DNA of 17,368 nt from Candidatus Cloacimonadota bacterium (lineage in GTDB: Bacteria > Cloacimonadota > Cloacimonadia > Cloacimonadales > Cloacimonadaceae): contig JAQUJJ010000074.1 of assembly GCA_028681035.1 (NCBI GenBank), forward strand, positions 1 to 17,368. Reading direction: 5' to 3'. The notes beneath the pieces are model-generated. The model was not told the DNA's origin. It saw only the letters and a list, made by a program, of their open reading frames with translations, and did not search any database. Of this stretch, positions 6,613 to 14,134 are shown piece after piece (the stretch's first letter is position 1; every line of letters starts with the position of its first letter). A program made the translations under genes and the position numbers.

Positions 6613-9600
6613 ATGTCATTCCACGACTATCTCTCCAACACAACCAAAGCCTACAATGCTGGCAATGCTACTGAGCACACCCACAGACCAGCACTTAAGG
6701 ATTTAATAGAGTCACTTGCAACTGGTATTGTTGCGACTAATGAACCCCGCAGGGTGAAGTGTGGCGCTCCTGATTACATAATCACAAAAGGTCATACTCC
6801 CCTTGGATATATAGAAGCAAAGGACATCGGGAAACCGTTGACAGAAGTTGCACGTGGAGAACAGTTAAAACGGTACCTGGAAAGTTTGGGTAATCTGGTA
6901 TTGACTGACTATCTTGAATTTCGCTGGTATGTAGCAGGGCAGCATAGATTGACGGCAAGGCTTGCATCTATAGTAAATGGTAAAATCAAGCTTGATCCTG
7001 ATGGAGAGCAACAGGTACGTGAACTTCTACAGGCATTTCTTACTGCCAAGGCCTCTACAGTTAACTCTCCGAAAGAGCTTGCTGTCAGGATGGCAGCATT
7101 AGCCAGACTGATACGTGATACCATCCAGAAAGCATTTAACTCTGAAGACCTTACTGATGATGAACCTGATCCGCTACATGACCAGCTGGAAGGATTCAGG
7201 AAGGTTCTATTACATGATCTAACACCAGAGCAGTTTTCTGATATGTATGCACAAACTATCTGCTATGGCCTATTTGCCGCCAGATGCAATGCTGACCCTA
7301 CAGAGAAGTTCACCCGCCAGAGTGCAGGATACGCACTACCGAAGACCAATCCATTCTTAAGAAAAATGTTCAACTACATAGCCGGTACTGATCTTGATGA
7401 TCGTATTGTATGGGCTGTTGATGATCTTGCCGAACTGCTTAACCATACCGATATAGAAGCCATCCTGAAAGACTTTGGCAAGCGCACCCGACAGGAAGAC
7501 CCTGTTGTTCATTTCTACGAATCATTCCTTGCAGCGTATGACCAGAAGATGAGGGAAGCCAGGGGTGTTTACTACACGCCTGAGCCGGTAGTCTCGTACA
7601 TTGTCAGGAGTATTGACCATATATTAAAGACCGACTTCAAGCTAGCAGATGGACTGGCAGACTCCAGCAAGATCAAAGCCACCATCCCAGGAACCAATAA
7701 GCAGACAGAAGTACACAAGGTACAGATACTTGATCCTGCCACAGGGACAGGTACATTCCTACATGGAGTAGTTGACCATATCCAAGAGAGCTTCAAAGAC
7801 GATAAGGGTTTGTGGTCAAGCTATGTATCCCAACACCTGTTACCAAGGATATATGGTTTTGAGCTGTTAATGGCTCCATATGCTGTAGCTCACATGAAGT
7901 TAGGACTACAGCTAAAAGAATCAGGTTACGACTTCCAATCATCAGAGCGTATCAGAATCTATCTGACAAACACCCTTGAAGAAGCACATGCCATGACCGG
8001 CCTACCACTATTCACCCAATGGATAGCTGAAGAGGCCAATGCAGCAAGCAATGTTAAGAAGGACTCGCCTGTAATGGTAGTTCTGGGCAACCCTCCCTAC
8101 TCTGGGCATTCAGCCAACACTGGTGAATGGATAAGCGGCTTGTTGCGCGGCATTGATAGCTCTAACAATAAGAAAACAGGCAATTACTTTGAGGTTGATG
8201 GACTGCCATTAGGTGAACGGAATCCTAAGTGGCTGAATGATGACTATGTAAAGTTCATCAGGTTTGCACAGTGGCGAATAGAGCAAACTGGTTATGGTGT
8301 GCTGGCTTTCATCAGCAACAATGGCTACCTGGACAACCCCACATTTAGAGGTATGCGTCAGAGCTTGATGCAGACCTTTGATGACATCTATATTCTCGAT
8401 CTGCATGGCAACAGCAAGAAAAAAGAGAAATGCCCCGATGGTACAGAGGACAAGAATGTCTTTGATATTATGCAGGGTGTCGCAATAGGTATATTCGTTA
8501 AGCGCACCAAGAGCAGAGAAGGGCTTGCAACTGTTCACCACACTGATCTATGGGGCAAACGTGAGGTGTATGAGAAGGTCGGCAGTGAAAGTAAGCTAGT
8601 TGGTGGTAAGTATCAGTGGCTCTGGGAAAATGATCTTGCATCTACGGAATGGGCATCACTTAAGCCACAGGTGCCATTCTATTTATTTGTTCCACAGAAT
8701 ACGGTGTTGGCCGCTGAATATGATGCTTGGCATAAGGTAACAGACATAATGTCTGTCAATGTGCTTGGCTTTCAGACTCATAGAGATCATTTTGCTGTTG
8801 ATCTTGATAGAAGTGCTGTCCTGCAACGCATACGAGACATGCAAGACACCTATATCACAGACGATGCATTACGAGATAAATACACGCTAAAGGACAATAG
8901 AGACTGGCAAGTTTCATCTGCAAGAAAGCTGCTCCGAGAAGATCAAGCATGGGAGACAAAGCTCATCACCTGCAACTACAGACCCTTTGACAAGAGAACC
9001 TGCTATTTTAGCCAGGTAACAATGGATTACCCACGTCGAGAGTTGTTGGATCACGTAGCAGGAAAAGACAATCTATGCCTCAATACAGTTCGTCAGACTA
9101 AGATGCAAGCATGGCAGCATGCGGTAGTATCTAATGCTCCAGCACCGGCAGTATTTGTGGAAATGAAAGATGGCTCTAACATATTCCCTCTCTACCTCTA
9201 CCCATCAGAGACACCAAAAGCTTCGCTGTTTGACGAAACACCTACTGATGCACCAGGAGGACGCAAGCCCAACCTGTCACCAAAGTTCATAGAAGACATT
9301 ACAGCCAAGATATCCATGCAGTACATCCAGGATGGTAAGGGAGACAGAGAGCAGACCTTTGGCCCAGAAGATATATTCAACTACATGTATGCTGTATTCC
9401 ACTCCCCAACCTATAGGAGCAGGTACGCTGAGTTCCTAAAGATAGACTTCCCTAGATTACCTCTTACATCAAAACCACAGCTATTCAGAGAGCTATGTAC
9501 ATTAGGACAACAGCTTGTTGATCTACATCTTATGGAGTCAAAAGCACCTAAGATTACAGGTTATCCTGTAGCTGGTGATAGTAATATTGAGAAGGTACGC

Positions 9601-9867
9601 TATCAGGAACCACTTGATGATGTTAAGGGAAGAATCTGGATCAATAGCACTCAATACTTTGAAGGTGTTCCTAAAGAGGTATGGGAGTTCCACATAGGCG
9701 GCTATCAGGTATGTGACAAGTGGTTAAAGGATCGTAAGGGTAGACAGCTTACCTATGATGATTTAACCCATTATCAGCAGGTAGTCTCAGCACTGGCAGC
9801 AACAATGAAGCTGATGAGTGATATTGATGTTGTGATTGATAGTCGTGGCGGATGGCCGATAGGATGA
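6613..9867 (+). CDS. Single-chain restriction-modification enzyme, type IIG/type ISP-like
   Basis: This 1084-aa protein appears to both cut and methylate DNA. The N-terminus has a PD-(D/E)xK nuclease pattern (P53-D54 ... E68-A-K70), followed by the Q-L-x-R-Y ... L-T-D-Y segment common to HsdR-like nucleases. An N6-adenine methyltransferase core follows. The Y-Y-T-P element lies at about 320-323, motif I (D374-P-A-T-G-T-G-T-F) binds S-adenosylmethionine, and catalytic motif IV N-P-P-Y lies at 493-496. The remaining 500 residues should hold the target-recognition region and resemble the C-terminal part of type ISP enzymes. Classical ISP enzymes such as LlaGI also carry a helicase between nuclease and methylase. 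None is present, so type IIG-like action is likelier. The start at 6613 has AGGA 6 nt upstream; an upstream in-frame ATG at 6550 has no ribosome site. Confidence 0.88.
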   Translation: MSFHDYLSNTTKAYNAGNATEHTHRPALKDLIESLATGIVATNEPRRVKCGAPDYIITKGHTPLGYIEAKDIGKPLTEVARGEQLKRYLESLGNLVLTDYLEFRWYVAGQHRLTARLASIVNGKIKLDPDGEQQVRELLQAFLTAKASTVNSPKELAVRMAALARLIRDTIQKAFNSEDLTDDEPDPLHDQLEGFRKVLLHDLTPEQFSDMYAQTICYGLFAARCNADPTEKFTRQSAGYALPKTNPFLRKMFNYIAGTDLDDRIVWAVDDLAELLNHTDIEAILKDFGKRTRQEDPVVHFYESFLAAYDQKMREARGVYYTPEPVVSYIVRSIDHILKTDFKLADGLADSSKIKATIPGTNKQTEVHKVQILDPATGTGTFLHGVVDHIQESFKDDKGLWSSYVSQHLLPRIYGFELLMAPYAVAHMKLGLQLKESGYDFQSSERIRIYLTNTLEEAHAMTGLPLFTQWIAEEANAASNVKKDSPVMVVLGNPPYSGHSANTGEWISGLLRGIDSSNNKKTGNYFEVDGLPLGERNPKWLNDDYVKFIRFAQWRIEQTGYGVLAFISNNGYLDNPTFRGMRQSLMQTFDDIYILDLHGNSKKKEKCPDGTEDKNVFDIMQGVAIGIFVKRTKSREGLATVHHTDLWGKREVYEKVGSESKLVGGKYQWLWENDLASTEWASLKPQVPFYLFVPQNTVLAAEYDAWHKVTDIMSVNVLGFQTHRDHFAVDLDRSAVLQRIRDMQDTYITDDALRDKYTLKDNRDWQVSSARKLLREDQAWETKLITCNYRPFDKRTCYFSQVTMDYPRRELLDHVAGKDNLCLNTVRQTKMQAWQHAVVSNAPAPAVFVEMKDGSNIFPLYLYPSETPKASLFDETPTDAPGGRKPNLSPKFIEDITAKISMQYIQDGKGDREQTFGPEDIFNYMYAVFHSPTYRSRYAEFLKIDFPRLPLTSKPQLFRELCTLGQQLVDLHLMESKAPKITGYPVAGDSNIEKVRYQEPLDDVKGRIWINSTQYFEGVPKEVWEFHIGGYQVCDKWLKDRKGRQLTYDDLTHYQQVVSALAATMKLMSDIDVVIDSRGGWPIG

Positions 9868-9871
9868 TTTT

Positions 9872-10318
9872 ATGACCGATCCAGTTCTTGTTGCATGTAT
9901 TACAGTTGGCGGTGTTATAGCAGGGGCATCAATCTCTGCCATCATTCAGCTAAAGATTACAAAGCATGTTCTAGGCAATGAATACAATAAAATCATTACG
10001 CAAGTGCGGTTAGAGGCAATATCAAAACGCAATGACAAAAAACGTGAGTTGCTATTGCAAGCTGTTCCAGAGCTTCTTGAGGTGAGTGATCCTGATATAC
10101 ATGTAAGTATCGACTACGGCATGGTAGTGAGGAAGATACACAAAATACAGATACTTCTAAATCTGAAAAACCCTTCTGATGCTCAACTAAATGCTGCCGT
10201 GAATGATCTTGGGCTAATGGTGAGTGGTTATCTTAATAGGCAGTGCGACAAAGCCTCGTTATTAAGGAGCCATGCAGCCATAACAGACACAGCACGAGAA
10301 GTATGCTTGGCTATATAA
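9872..10318 (+). CDS. Small membrane-anchored protein, unknown function
   Basis: A 148-aa protein that I do not recognise. Residues 5-25 are a hydrophobic, glycine-rich segment and the only likely membrane anchor. The remaining 120 residues are charged and predicted helical, facing the cytoplasm if the short N-terminus is outside. It starts 4 nt after the stop of the restriction-modification gene and should be cotranslated with it. A functional link to that enzyme is possible, but nothing in the sequence proves it. Its 3' end converges on the XRE gene with a 5-nt gap. Confidence 0.65.
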   Translation: MTDPVLVACITVGGVIAGASISAIIQLKITKHVLGNEYNKIITQVRLEAISKRNDKKRELLLQAVPELLEVSDPDIHVSIDYGMVVRKIHKIQILLNLKNPSDAQLNAAVNDLGLMVSGYLNRQCDKASLLRSHAAITDTAREVCLAI

Positions 10319-10323
10319 TATGA

Positions 10324-10668
10324 TCACTTAACACGTTTATTGACATTACTAACCAGCTTTAAGATACAACCACGCATCTCAGCATTCTTGATACTTCTGA
10401 AAGCCTGTAGCAACTGATCCTCTTCACCAGAGAGCCTAATATGCTGCGTAGGAACCGAACTAAAGAAGTCTGAAACCTGTACCTTGAGTGCATCTGCTAT
10501 CTGTTGGAGTTTGAGGATATTAAGGGTAGTATGGCCTGATTCATACTTCTGAACCTGCTGAAAACTAACACCAATCAACTCAGCAAGAGCCTCTTGAGAT
10601 AGACCAGCATCCTGCCTGAATTGCCTTATACGGCGACCCACCTCTTTAGTATCTACAATACCACCCAT
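10324..10668 (-). CDS. XRE-family helix-turn-helix transcriptional regulator
   Basis: This 114-aa protein has a classic Cro/C1-type HTH in its first 70 residues. The recognition region is L-S-Q-E-A-L-A-E-L-I-G-V-S-F-Q-Q-V-Q-K-Y-E, at about 23-43. The C-terminal 45 residues are a short helical, probably dimerising, tail. I prefer the ATG at 10668, which has GGAG 8 nt upstream on the minus strand, over a GTG at 10677 that overlaps that ribosome site. The gene is divergent from the exported protein at 10806 and shares the 137-bp spacer with it, so it probably controls that promoter, itself, or both. It is longer than typical R-M controller proteins. Confidence 0.88.
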   Translation of the reverse strand: MGGIVDTKEVGRRIRQFRQDAGLSQEALAELIGVSFQQVQKYESGHTTLNILKLQQIADALKVQVSDFFSSVPTQHIRLSGEEDQLLQAFRSIKNAEMRGCILKLVSNVNKRVK

Positions 10669-10744
10669 AGCACACACTCCTATGTCAGGAGATTACAACT
10701 ATGAGTATGTGTAGACCATGTATCTTAATTAGAAATAATGCGGC

Positions 10745-10773
10745 TTGATAATTCTAATATGAGGTGGTATAGG
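10745..10773 (+). promoter_or_regulatory. Candidate promoter for the exported-protein gene
   Basis: TTGATA (10745-10750) and TATAGG (10768-10773) are spaced by 17 bp, about 30 bp before the ribosome site of the 10806 gene. The match is fair but not perfect. Confidence 0.4.
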
Positions 10774-10775
10774 CT

Positions 10776-10790
10776 ATAGATTAAATCTAT
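10776..10790. promoter_or_regulatory. Candidate operator palindrome
   Basis: ATAGAT and ATCTAT flank a 3-bp centre (TAA), giving a 15-bp symmetric site just downstream of the candidate -10 box. The position would suit repression by the adjacent XRE protein. This is inference, since A/T-rich 6-bp arms can arise by chance. Confidence 0.3.
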
Positions 10791-10805
10791 GTTAGCGGAG
10801 GGTAA

Positions 10806-11534
10806 ATGAAGCGCATTTTAATATGTCTTTGTGCTGTTATGGTCTTTGGAAGTTTAGTTAGCATTGCTCTGGCGTCAGAAGATTTAAAAGTTGTGAATAC
10901 AAAGGGTGGAGTATTAAAAACTATTGCGCCTGAAAGTTTTTTAGACATGAAGGTCATGCTTAATGACAAGATTCTATTAGAAGATGGCGGTCGTTATACA
11001 ATTGTTAAGAAATATGACTTTGATAAATACACCGTAGTCATTATTTCAAGCTTTGCAGGTGGCAATATAGAAAAATATGGATTTGATCTCATAAAAATCA
11101 ATAATAATGGTGCTTATAAAATCTATGACACTAAGATATTCACACGTGAATTGGATTCAAATATAAAAGTTGGTAATAAGATAATTTTAGTAGGCGAAGG
11201 ATATGACAACAACATTGTGACAGCGACACTTGAGGAAGATAGGCTAACGATAAAGAATAAAAAAATTGTTATGAAAAAGCTATCTGACAGCGATTATAAA
11301 CACTTATATGAAATTTATGGAAATGCATGCGCATATCCTGAATCAAAACAAGATAAACCATTTATTCCTAATGTGTATGGTATGGATATAGCTTCATATA
11401 GGGATCGCCCTGGATTTAATGAGGATAAATTTTATAAGCTCTGTACTGAAACATATGTGCATAATAAAAGAATTGGCGATAAAGGTGTAGGCCTTAAATA
11501 TTCAGAATTCAAAAAGCGTATATCAAAAAGATAG
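10806..11534 (+). CDS. Exported protein of unknown function
   Basis: A 242-aa protein with a clear Sec signal peptide: K-R, then a hydrophobic core at about 4-20, with likely cleavage after A-L-A near residue 23. The mature part is mixed, rich in alternating hydrophobic and charged residues that suggest beta strands up to about residue 160. A more polar, Tyr- and Lys-rich C-terminal 80 residues follow. Two Cys in the mature part (near 174 and 213) could form a disulfide. I recognise no family. The gene is A/T-rich with a GGAGG ribosome site. It lies 38 nt upstream of the RCC1 lipoprotein gene and is probably cotranscribed with it, so the two likely work in the cell envelope. Confidence 0.7.
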   Translation: MKRILICLCAVMVFGSLVSIALASEDLKVVNTKGGVLKTIAPESFLDMKVMLNDKILLEDGGRYTIVKKYDFDKYTVVIISSFAGGNIEKYGFDLIKINNNGAYKIYDTKIFTRELDSNIKVGNKIILVGEGYDNNIVTATLEEDRLTIKNKKIVMKKLSDSDYKHLYEIYGNACAYPESKQDKPFIPNVYGMDIASYRDRPGFNEDKFYKLCTETYVHNKRIGDKGVGLKYSEFKKRISKR

Positions 11535-11572
11535 TTAATACATCAATAATACTAATAAAAAGGGCAATATAT

Positions 11573-12757
11573 ATGCAAAAACTATCATTAGTTAAGTTAC
11601 GCCTTACACTAGCTATCATCTGCATAATAATATTGTCGATAATATTTACTGCTTGTCAACGACAAGACTCAATCACAACAACAAATGACAAGAAGTTAAA
11701 TGCTGAATCAATTAAGTCTGTTGCAAATACAACTGATACAATATCGGGTTCGAACATCAACAAAAACCTGTTTGCTTCAGTGAATACATCATCTTACATT
11801 GATGATAATGGTAGGCTGTGGGCTTGGGGGTATTCTGCTAAAAACACACCTAATATTATTAGTAGTGGTGAACTGAAATATATTGCTTACTCAATGGACA
11901 CAGAAGAGGAAGTGTATAACTTTTTTACATTATCCCAAAACGGGCATATCAAATCTTCAGGCTATAACAACTCAGGTTTATTAGGTGATGGTACGTCTGG
12001 TATCAGAAAAAGCATAGCTGACGTAATATTGCCAGCAAAGATAGAAGAAATCTCTATTGGAGCAGGGCATGCTCTCGCCCGTGATGATAAAGGAAACGTC
12101 TGGAGCTGGGGCAGTAATTCTGCGTATCAGTTGGGTGATGGCACAAATACCGTGTATGGCAAGGACAGGCCGAACTTGCTGCCAGTGCAATTAAAGAGCT
12201 TTAGTAATATCAAGCAAGTTGCAGCGTGTGGAAGAGCGTCATTAGTTCTGTCAAGTAACGGTGATGTTACTTTGTTCGGAAAATCCAATAGACTATTAGA
12301 TAATAATGTGAGTTTCATAGGAGCTGGTTACAGCCACGCACTTTTCTTGAAATTTGATGGTACTGTTTGGGCGTGGGGAAGTAATGAGTATGGGCTTGGT
12401 GATGGAAGCAAATACTCAGGTGGATCGGTGCAGATAAAAGATCTATCAAATGTTCTATCTGTATCGGCAGGTAAGGATTTCTCATTAGCCTTGAAGAGTG
12501 ATGGTACTGTTTGGGCATGGGGAGTGAATAAAAGTGGTCAACTTGGGAGTGGTACAACTCAGGCTAAAAATCTGCCGTCGCAAGTTAAAGGGCTTTCTAA
12601 TATAGTCGCTATTGCTGCTGGCAATAATCACTGTTTGGCACTTGCAAAAGATAAATCTATTTGGGTATGGGGTGAGAATAAAAATGGTCAATTGGGTGAT
12701 GGAATGTATGTAAACAGGACAGAGCCATATAATATAGGTAAACTGGTCAAGTTATAG
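11573..12757 (+). CDS. RCC1-repeat lipoprotein
   Basis: This 394-aa protein starts with a lipoprotein signal: basic residues, a hydrophobic stretch at 11-25 and a lipobox F-T-A-C with Cys28. The Phe at -3 is slightly unusual. Gln at +2 predicts outer-membrane sorting. After a Ser/Thr/Asn linker (about 30-65) come RCC1-type repeats of the form G-x-V-W-x-W-G-x-N-x-x-x-Q-L-G-D-G. The W-x-W-G cores lie near 83-86, 177-180, 266-269, 314-317 and 364-367, and a degenerate unit lies near 124-137. Together these should close a seven-bladed or nearly complete beta-propeller. The role is probably binding of a partner or ligand at the cell surface or periplasm. Repeats at 12356 and 12500 are almost identical at DNA level. 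The gene is A/T-rich and follows the exported-protein gene. Confidence 0.88.
   Translation: MQKLSLVKLRLTLAIICIIILSIIFTACQRQDSITTTNDKKLNAESIKSVANTTDTISGSNINKNLFASVNTSSYIDDNGRLWAWGYSAKNTPNIISSGELKYIAYSMDTEEEVYNFFTLSQNGHIKSSGYNNSGLLGDGTSGIRKSIADVILPAKIEEISIGAGHALARDDKGNVWSWGSNSAYQLGDGTNTVYGKDRPNLLPVQLKSFSNIKQVAACGRASLVLSSNGDVTLFGKSNRLLDNNVSFIGAGYSHALFLKFDGTVWAWGSNEYGLGDGSKYSGGSVQIKDLSNVLSVSAGKDFSLALKSDGTVWAWGVNKSGQLGSGTTQAKNLPSQVKGLSNIVAIAAGNNHCLALAKDKSIWVWGENKNGQLGDGMYVNRTEPYNIGKLVKL
12356..12523 (+). repeat. Near-identical DNA repeat within the RCC1 gene
   Basis: GATGGTACTGTTTGGGC plus the next seven bases recur 144 bp apart (12356-12379 and 12500-12523), with 23 of 24 positions identical. 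This codes for the same G-T-V-W-A-W-G core and suggests recent internal duplication or gene conversion of propeller blades. Confidence 0.75.
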
Positions 12758-12785
12758 TTAAGGTCAGATAATTCTGAGTGATTTT

Positions 12786-12876
12786 GGTTTTCATATTTAT
12801 ATATTTTGAGGCTAGGTTGTGGGGGAAATCGGTTTCATTTTTATATATTTGAAAGCTGAAAGTATAGGGGGAAGAC
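12786..12876. repeat. Tandem 45-bp imperfect direct repeat
   Basis: Copy 1 is 12786-12830 and copy 2 is 12831-12876, directly abutting. Each begins GGTTT, contains a TTTATATATTT core and ends in GGGGGAA plus three bases. Roughly four of five positions agree. The repeat fills much of the 310-bp gap between the RCC1 gene and ardC. The TATATT cores could act as -10 elements or protein-binding sites. No protein is encoded here. Confidence 0.7.
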
Positions 12877-12893
12877 AAAGGACTATGTAGGGT

Positions 12894-12932
12894 GTGGGGA
12901 GTAGGACCCAATCTGACTATTTTCTACCCCAC
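12894..12932 (+). ncRNA. Candidate structured RNA element upstream of a terminator
   Basis: GTGGGG (12894-12899) pairs with CCCCAC (12927-12932), and TAG (12902-12904) with CTA (12924-12926), leaving a 2-nt bulge. The hairpin sits between the tandem repeat and the strong terminator at 12968. Together they could be a short transcript or the 5' leader of ardC. No promoter is certain. Confidence 0.3.
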
Positions 12933-12967
12933 CTTCCAATATACAGCCACACATAAGCATTACCAAT

Positions 12968-13005
12968 AGAGCGTATTCCTTAACGGGAGATACGCTCTTT
13001 TTTTT
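12968..13005 (+). terminator. Strong intrinsic terminator just upstream of ardC
   Basis: AGAGCGTAT (12968-12976) pairs with ATACGCTCT (12990-12998). Three further pairs (12977-12979 with 12986-12988) are possible across a bulged G, and eight T follow. It ends only 62 nt before the ardC start codon, leaving little room for a separate promoter. It may therefore be an attenuator in the ardC leader rather than a simple gene end. Confidence 0.9.
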
Positions 13006-13006
13006 A

Positions 13007-13055
13007 TTCAGCAGTCGGACTGCATACCACCTGACGAGGTGGAATCTAAGCTGGA
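13007..13055 (+). promoter_or_regulatory. ardC leader element shared with the integrase leader
   Basis: TTCAGCAG (13007-13014) and AATCTAAGCTGGA (13043-13055) recur in the same order before the integrase gene (16757-16781), in both cases right after a terminator T-run. Here 28 extra bases separate the two blocks. They hold a perfect CCACCT-GACG-AGGTGG hairpin (13027-13042) and most of the palindrome GCAGTCGGACTGC (13011-13023). Confidence 0.65.
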
Positions 13056-13067
13056 TAGGAGAATAGT

Positions 13068-13937
13068 ATGAATGTTTATGACGTAATTAATCAGAGGATC
13101 ATGGAGCTATTGGAGCAAAATGTAATCCCCTGGAAGAAACCCTGGAATGCCCAGAGCAGCTATCCAAAGAACATTATCAGTGGCAAGAAGTATCAGGGTG
13201 TCAATGTGTTCATGTTGGCATGTAGTGAGTTCAGTAGCCCATACTGGATGACCTTCAAACAGTGTCAGGACAAAGGTGGACATGTTATCAAGGGTAGTAA
13301 GAGCACGCCGGTTATCTTCTGGAAATGGCTGGATAGAAAAGATGCACCTACCGAGGGAGACAATAGCACCAATGGTAAGATACCTATGCTCAGGTTCTAT
13401 TCAGTATTCAACATAGAGCAGACAGAAGGAATAACACCCCCACCAGCAGAAGAGACACACAACATATTCGATCCAGTGACCAGAGCTGAAGAGATCATAG
13501 CTGCAATGCCCATGAAACCGGATATTCGGTTCGGTGGAGGTCGAGCATACTACTCACCCACCCTTGACTATGTGCAGTTAAGCCACCAGCACACCTTCGA
13601 TACCATAGAGCATTACTACAATACGTTATTCCATGAGCTATCACATGCTACCGGACATGCTAACAGGCTTGGCAGGAAGGGTGTTATCGAGACAAGTTAC
13701 TTTGGAAGTCATGAGTACAGCAAGGAAGAGCTTGTTGCAGAGATGGGGGCTGCATTCCTATGTGGTCATGCTGGTATCGAGAATACCACTCTGGAAAACA
13801 GTGCTGCATATATTCAGGGATGGTTGAAAGCCTTGAAGAACGACAAGACTCTATTGGTACAGGCAGCAGGTCAGGCACAGAAAGCATCTGACTATATCCT
13901 TAATGTGAAGCCAGATGCACAGGAGGATGCAGCATGA
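13068..13937 (+). CDS. ardC: ArdC-type antirestriction protein (ssDNA-binding domain plus zincin-like metallopeptidase domain)
   Basis: This 289-aa protein has the two-part layout of the ArdC family. The N-terminal ssDNA-binding domain (about 1-130) has the typical P-W-K-K-P-W at 21-26 and the Y-Q-G-x-N segment at 42-46. It also carries the K-G-S-K-S-T-P-V-x-F-W-K motif near 75-86. The C-terminal zincin-like domain has H189-E-L-S-H193, with the third zinc ligand probably E225 in the downstream E-E-L-V-A-E-M-G-A segment. ArdC proteins shield incoming single-stranded plasmid DNA from host restriction during conjugation, which fits a mobile element. The ribosome site is AGGAG. The stop overlaps the start of the next small gene (ATGA), so translation is coupled. 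The gene lies behind a terminator and structured leader, suggesting conditional expression. Confidence 0.92.
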   Translation: MNVYDVINQRIMELLEQNVIPWKKPWNAQSSYPKNIISGKKYQGVNVFMLACSEFSSPYWMTFKQCQDKGGHVIKGSKSTPVIFWKWLDRKDAPTEGDNSTNGKIPMLRFYSVFNIEQTEGITPPPAEETHNIFDPVTRAEEIIAAMPMKPDIRFGGGRAYYSPTLDYVQLSHQHTFDTIEHYYNTLFHELSHATGHANRLGRKGVIETSYFGSHEYSKEELVAEMGAAFLCGHAGIENTTLENSAAYIQGWLKALKNDKTLLVQAAGQAQKASDYILNVKPDAQEDAA

Positions 13938-14041
13938 GCATTAACAGGCTGATGTTCTGGTGCGAAGAGTGCCAAGCTTACACCTATGATTACGATCATG
14001 GGTGCTGTTGCATTTGTGGAGCAATGAGAGACAGCAACTAA
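13934..14041 (+). CDS. 35-aa CxxC mini-protein
   Basis: A very short gene whose ATG overlaps the ardC stop (ATGA), with AGGAGG (13921-13926) 7 nt upstream inside ardC. The 35-residue product has C10-x2-C13 and a second cluster of Cys at 24-26 and 28 (C-C-C-I-C-G), a plausible zinc-ribbon. Coupling to ardC and the good ribosome site argue that it is real. The function is unknown; it may stabilise or regulate a partner, or bind nucleic acid. Confidence 0.6.
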   Translation: MSINRLMFWCEECQAYTYDYDHGCCCICGAMRDSN

Positions 14042-14078
14042 CCAGCAATCAATATCAACTACCAAATAATCTAAGCAC

Positions 14079-14114
14079 AAAGGGACAAAGGCTTTAACGG
14101 CCAATGTCCCTTTT
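14079..14114 (+). terminator. Terminator-like hairpin just before the 14135 gene
   Basis: AAAGGGACA (14079-14087) pairs with TGTCCCTTT (14105-14113), with an inner GGC/GCC stem (14090-14092 and 14100-14102), and is followed by a four-T run. It ends 20 nt before the next start codon, whose AGGAGG site lies at 14122-14127. It may end the ardC transcript or attenuate the next genes. Confidence 0.7.
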
Positions 14115-14134
14115 GCGTTCCAGGAGGCAATACC

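Noticed and set aside
8209..8541. Minus-strand 110-codon frame within the R-M gene
   Set aside because: Antisense shadow of conserved methylase sequence; no independent support.
10324..10668. XRE gene as the controller protein of the R-M system
   Set aside because: It is longer than usual C proteins, is convergent with the R-M pair rather than upstream of it, and no C-box pair is visible before the R-M gene.
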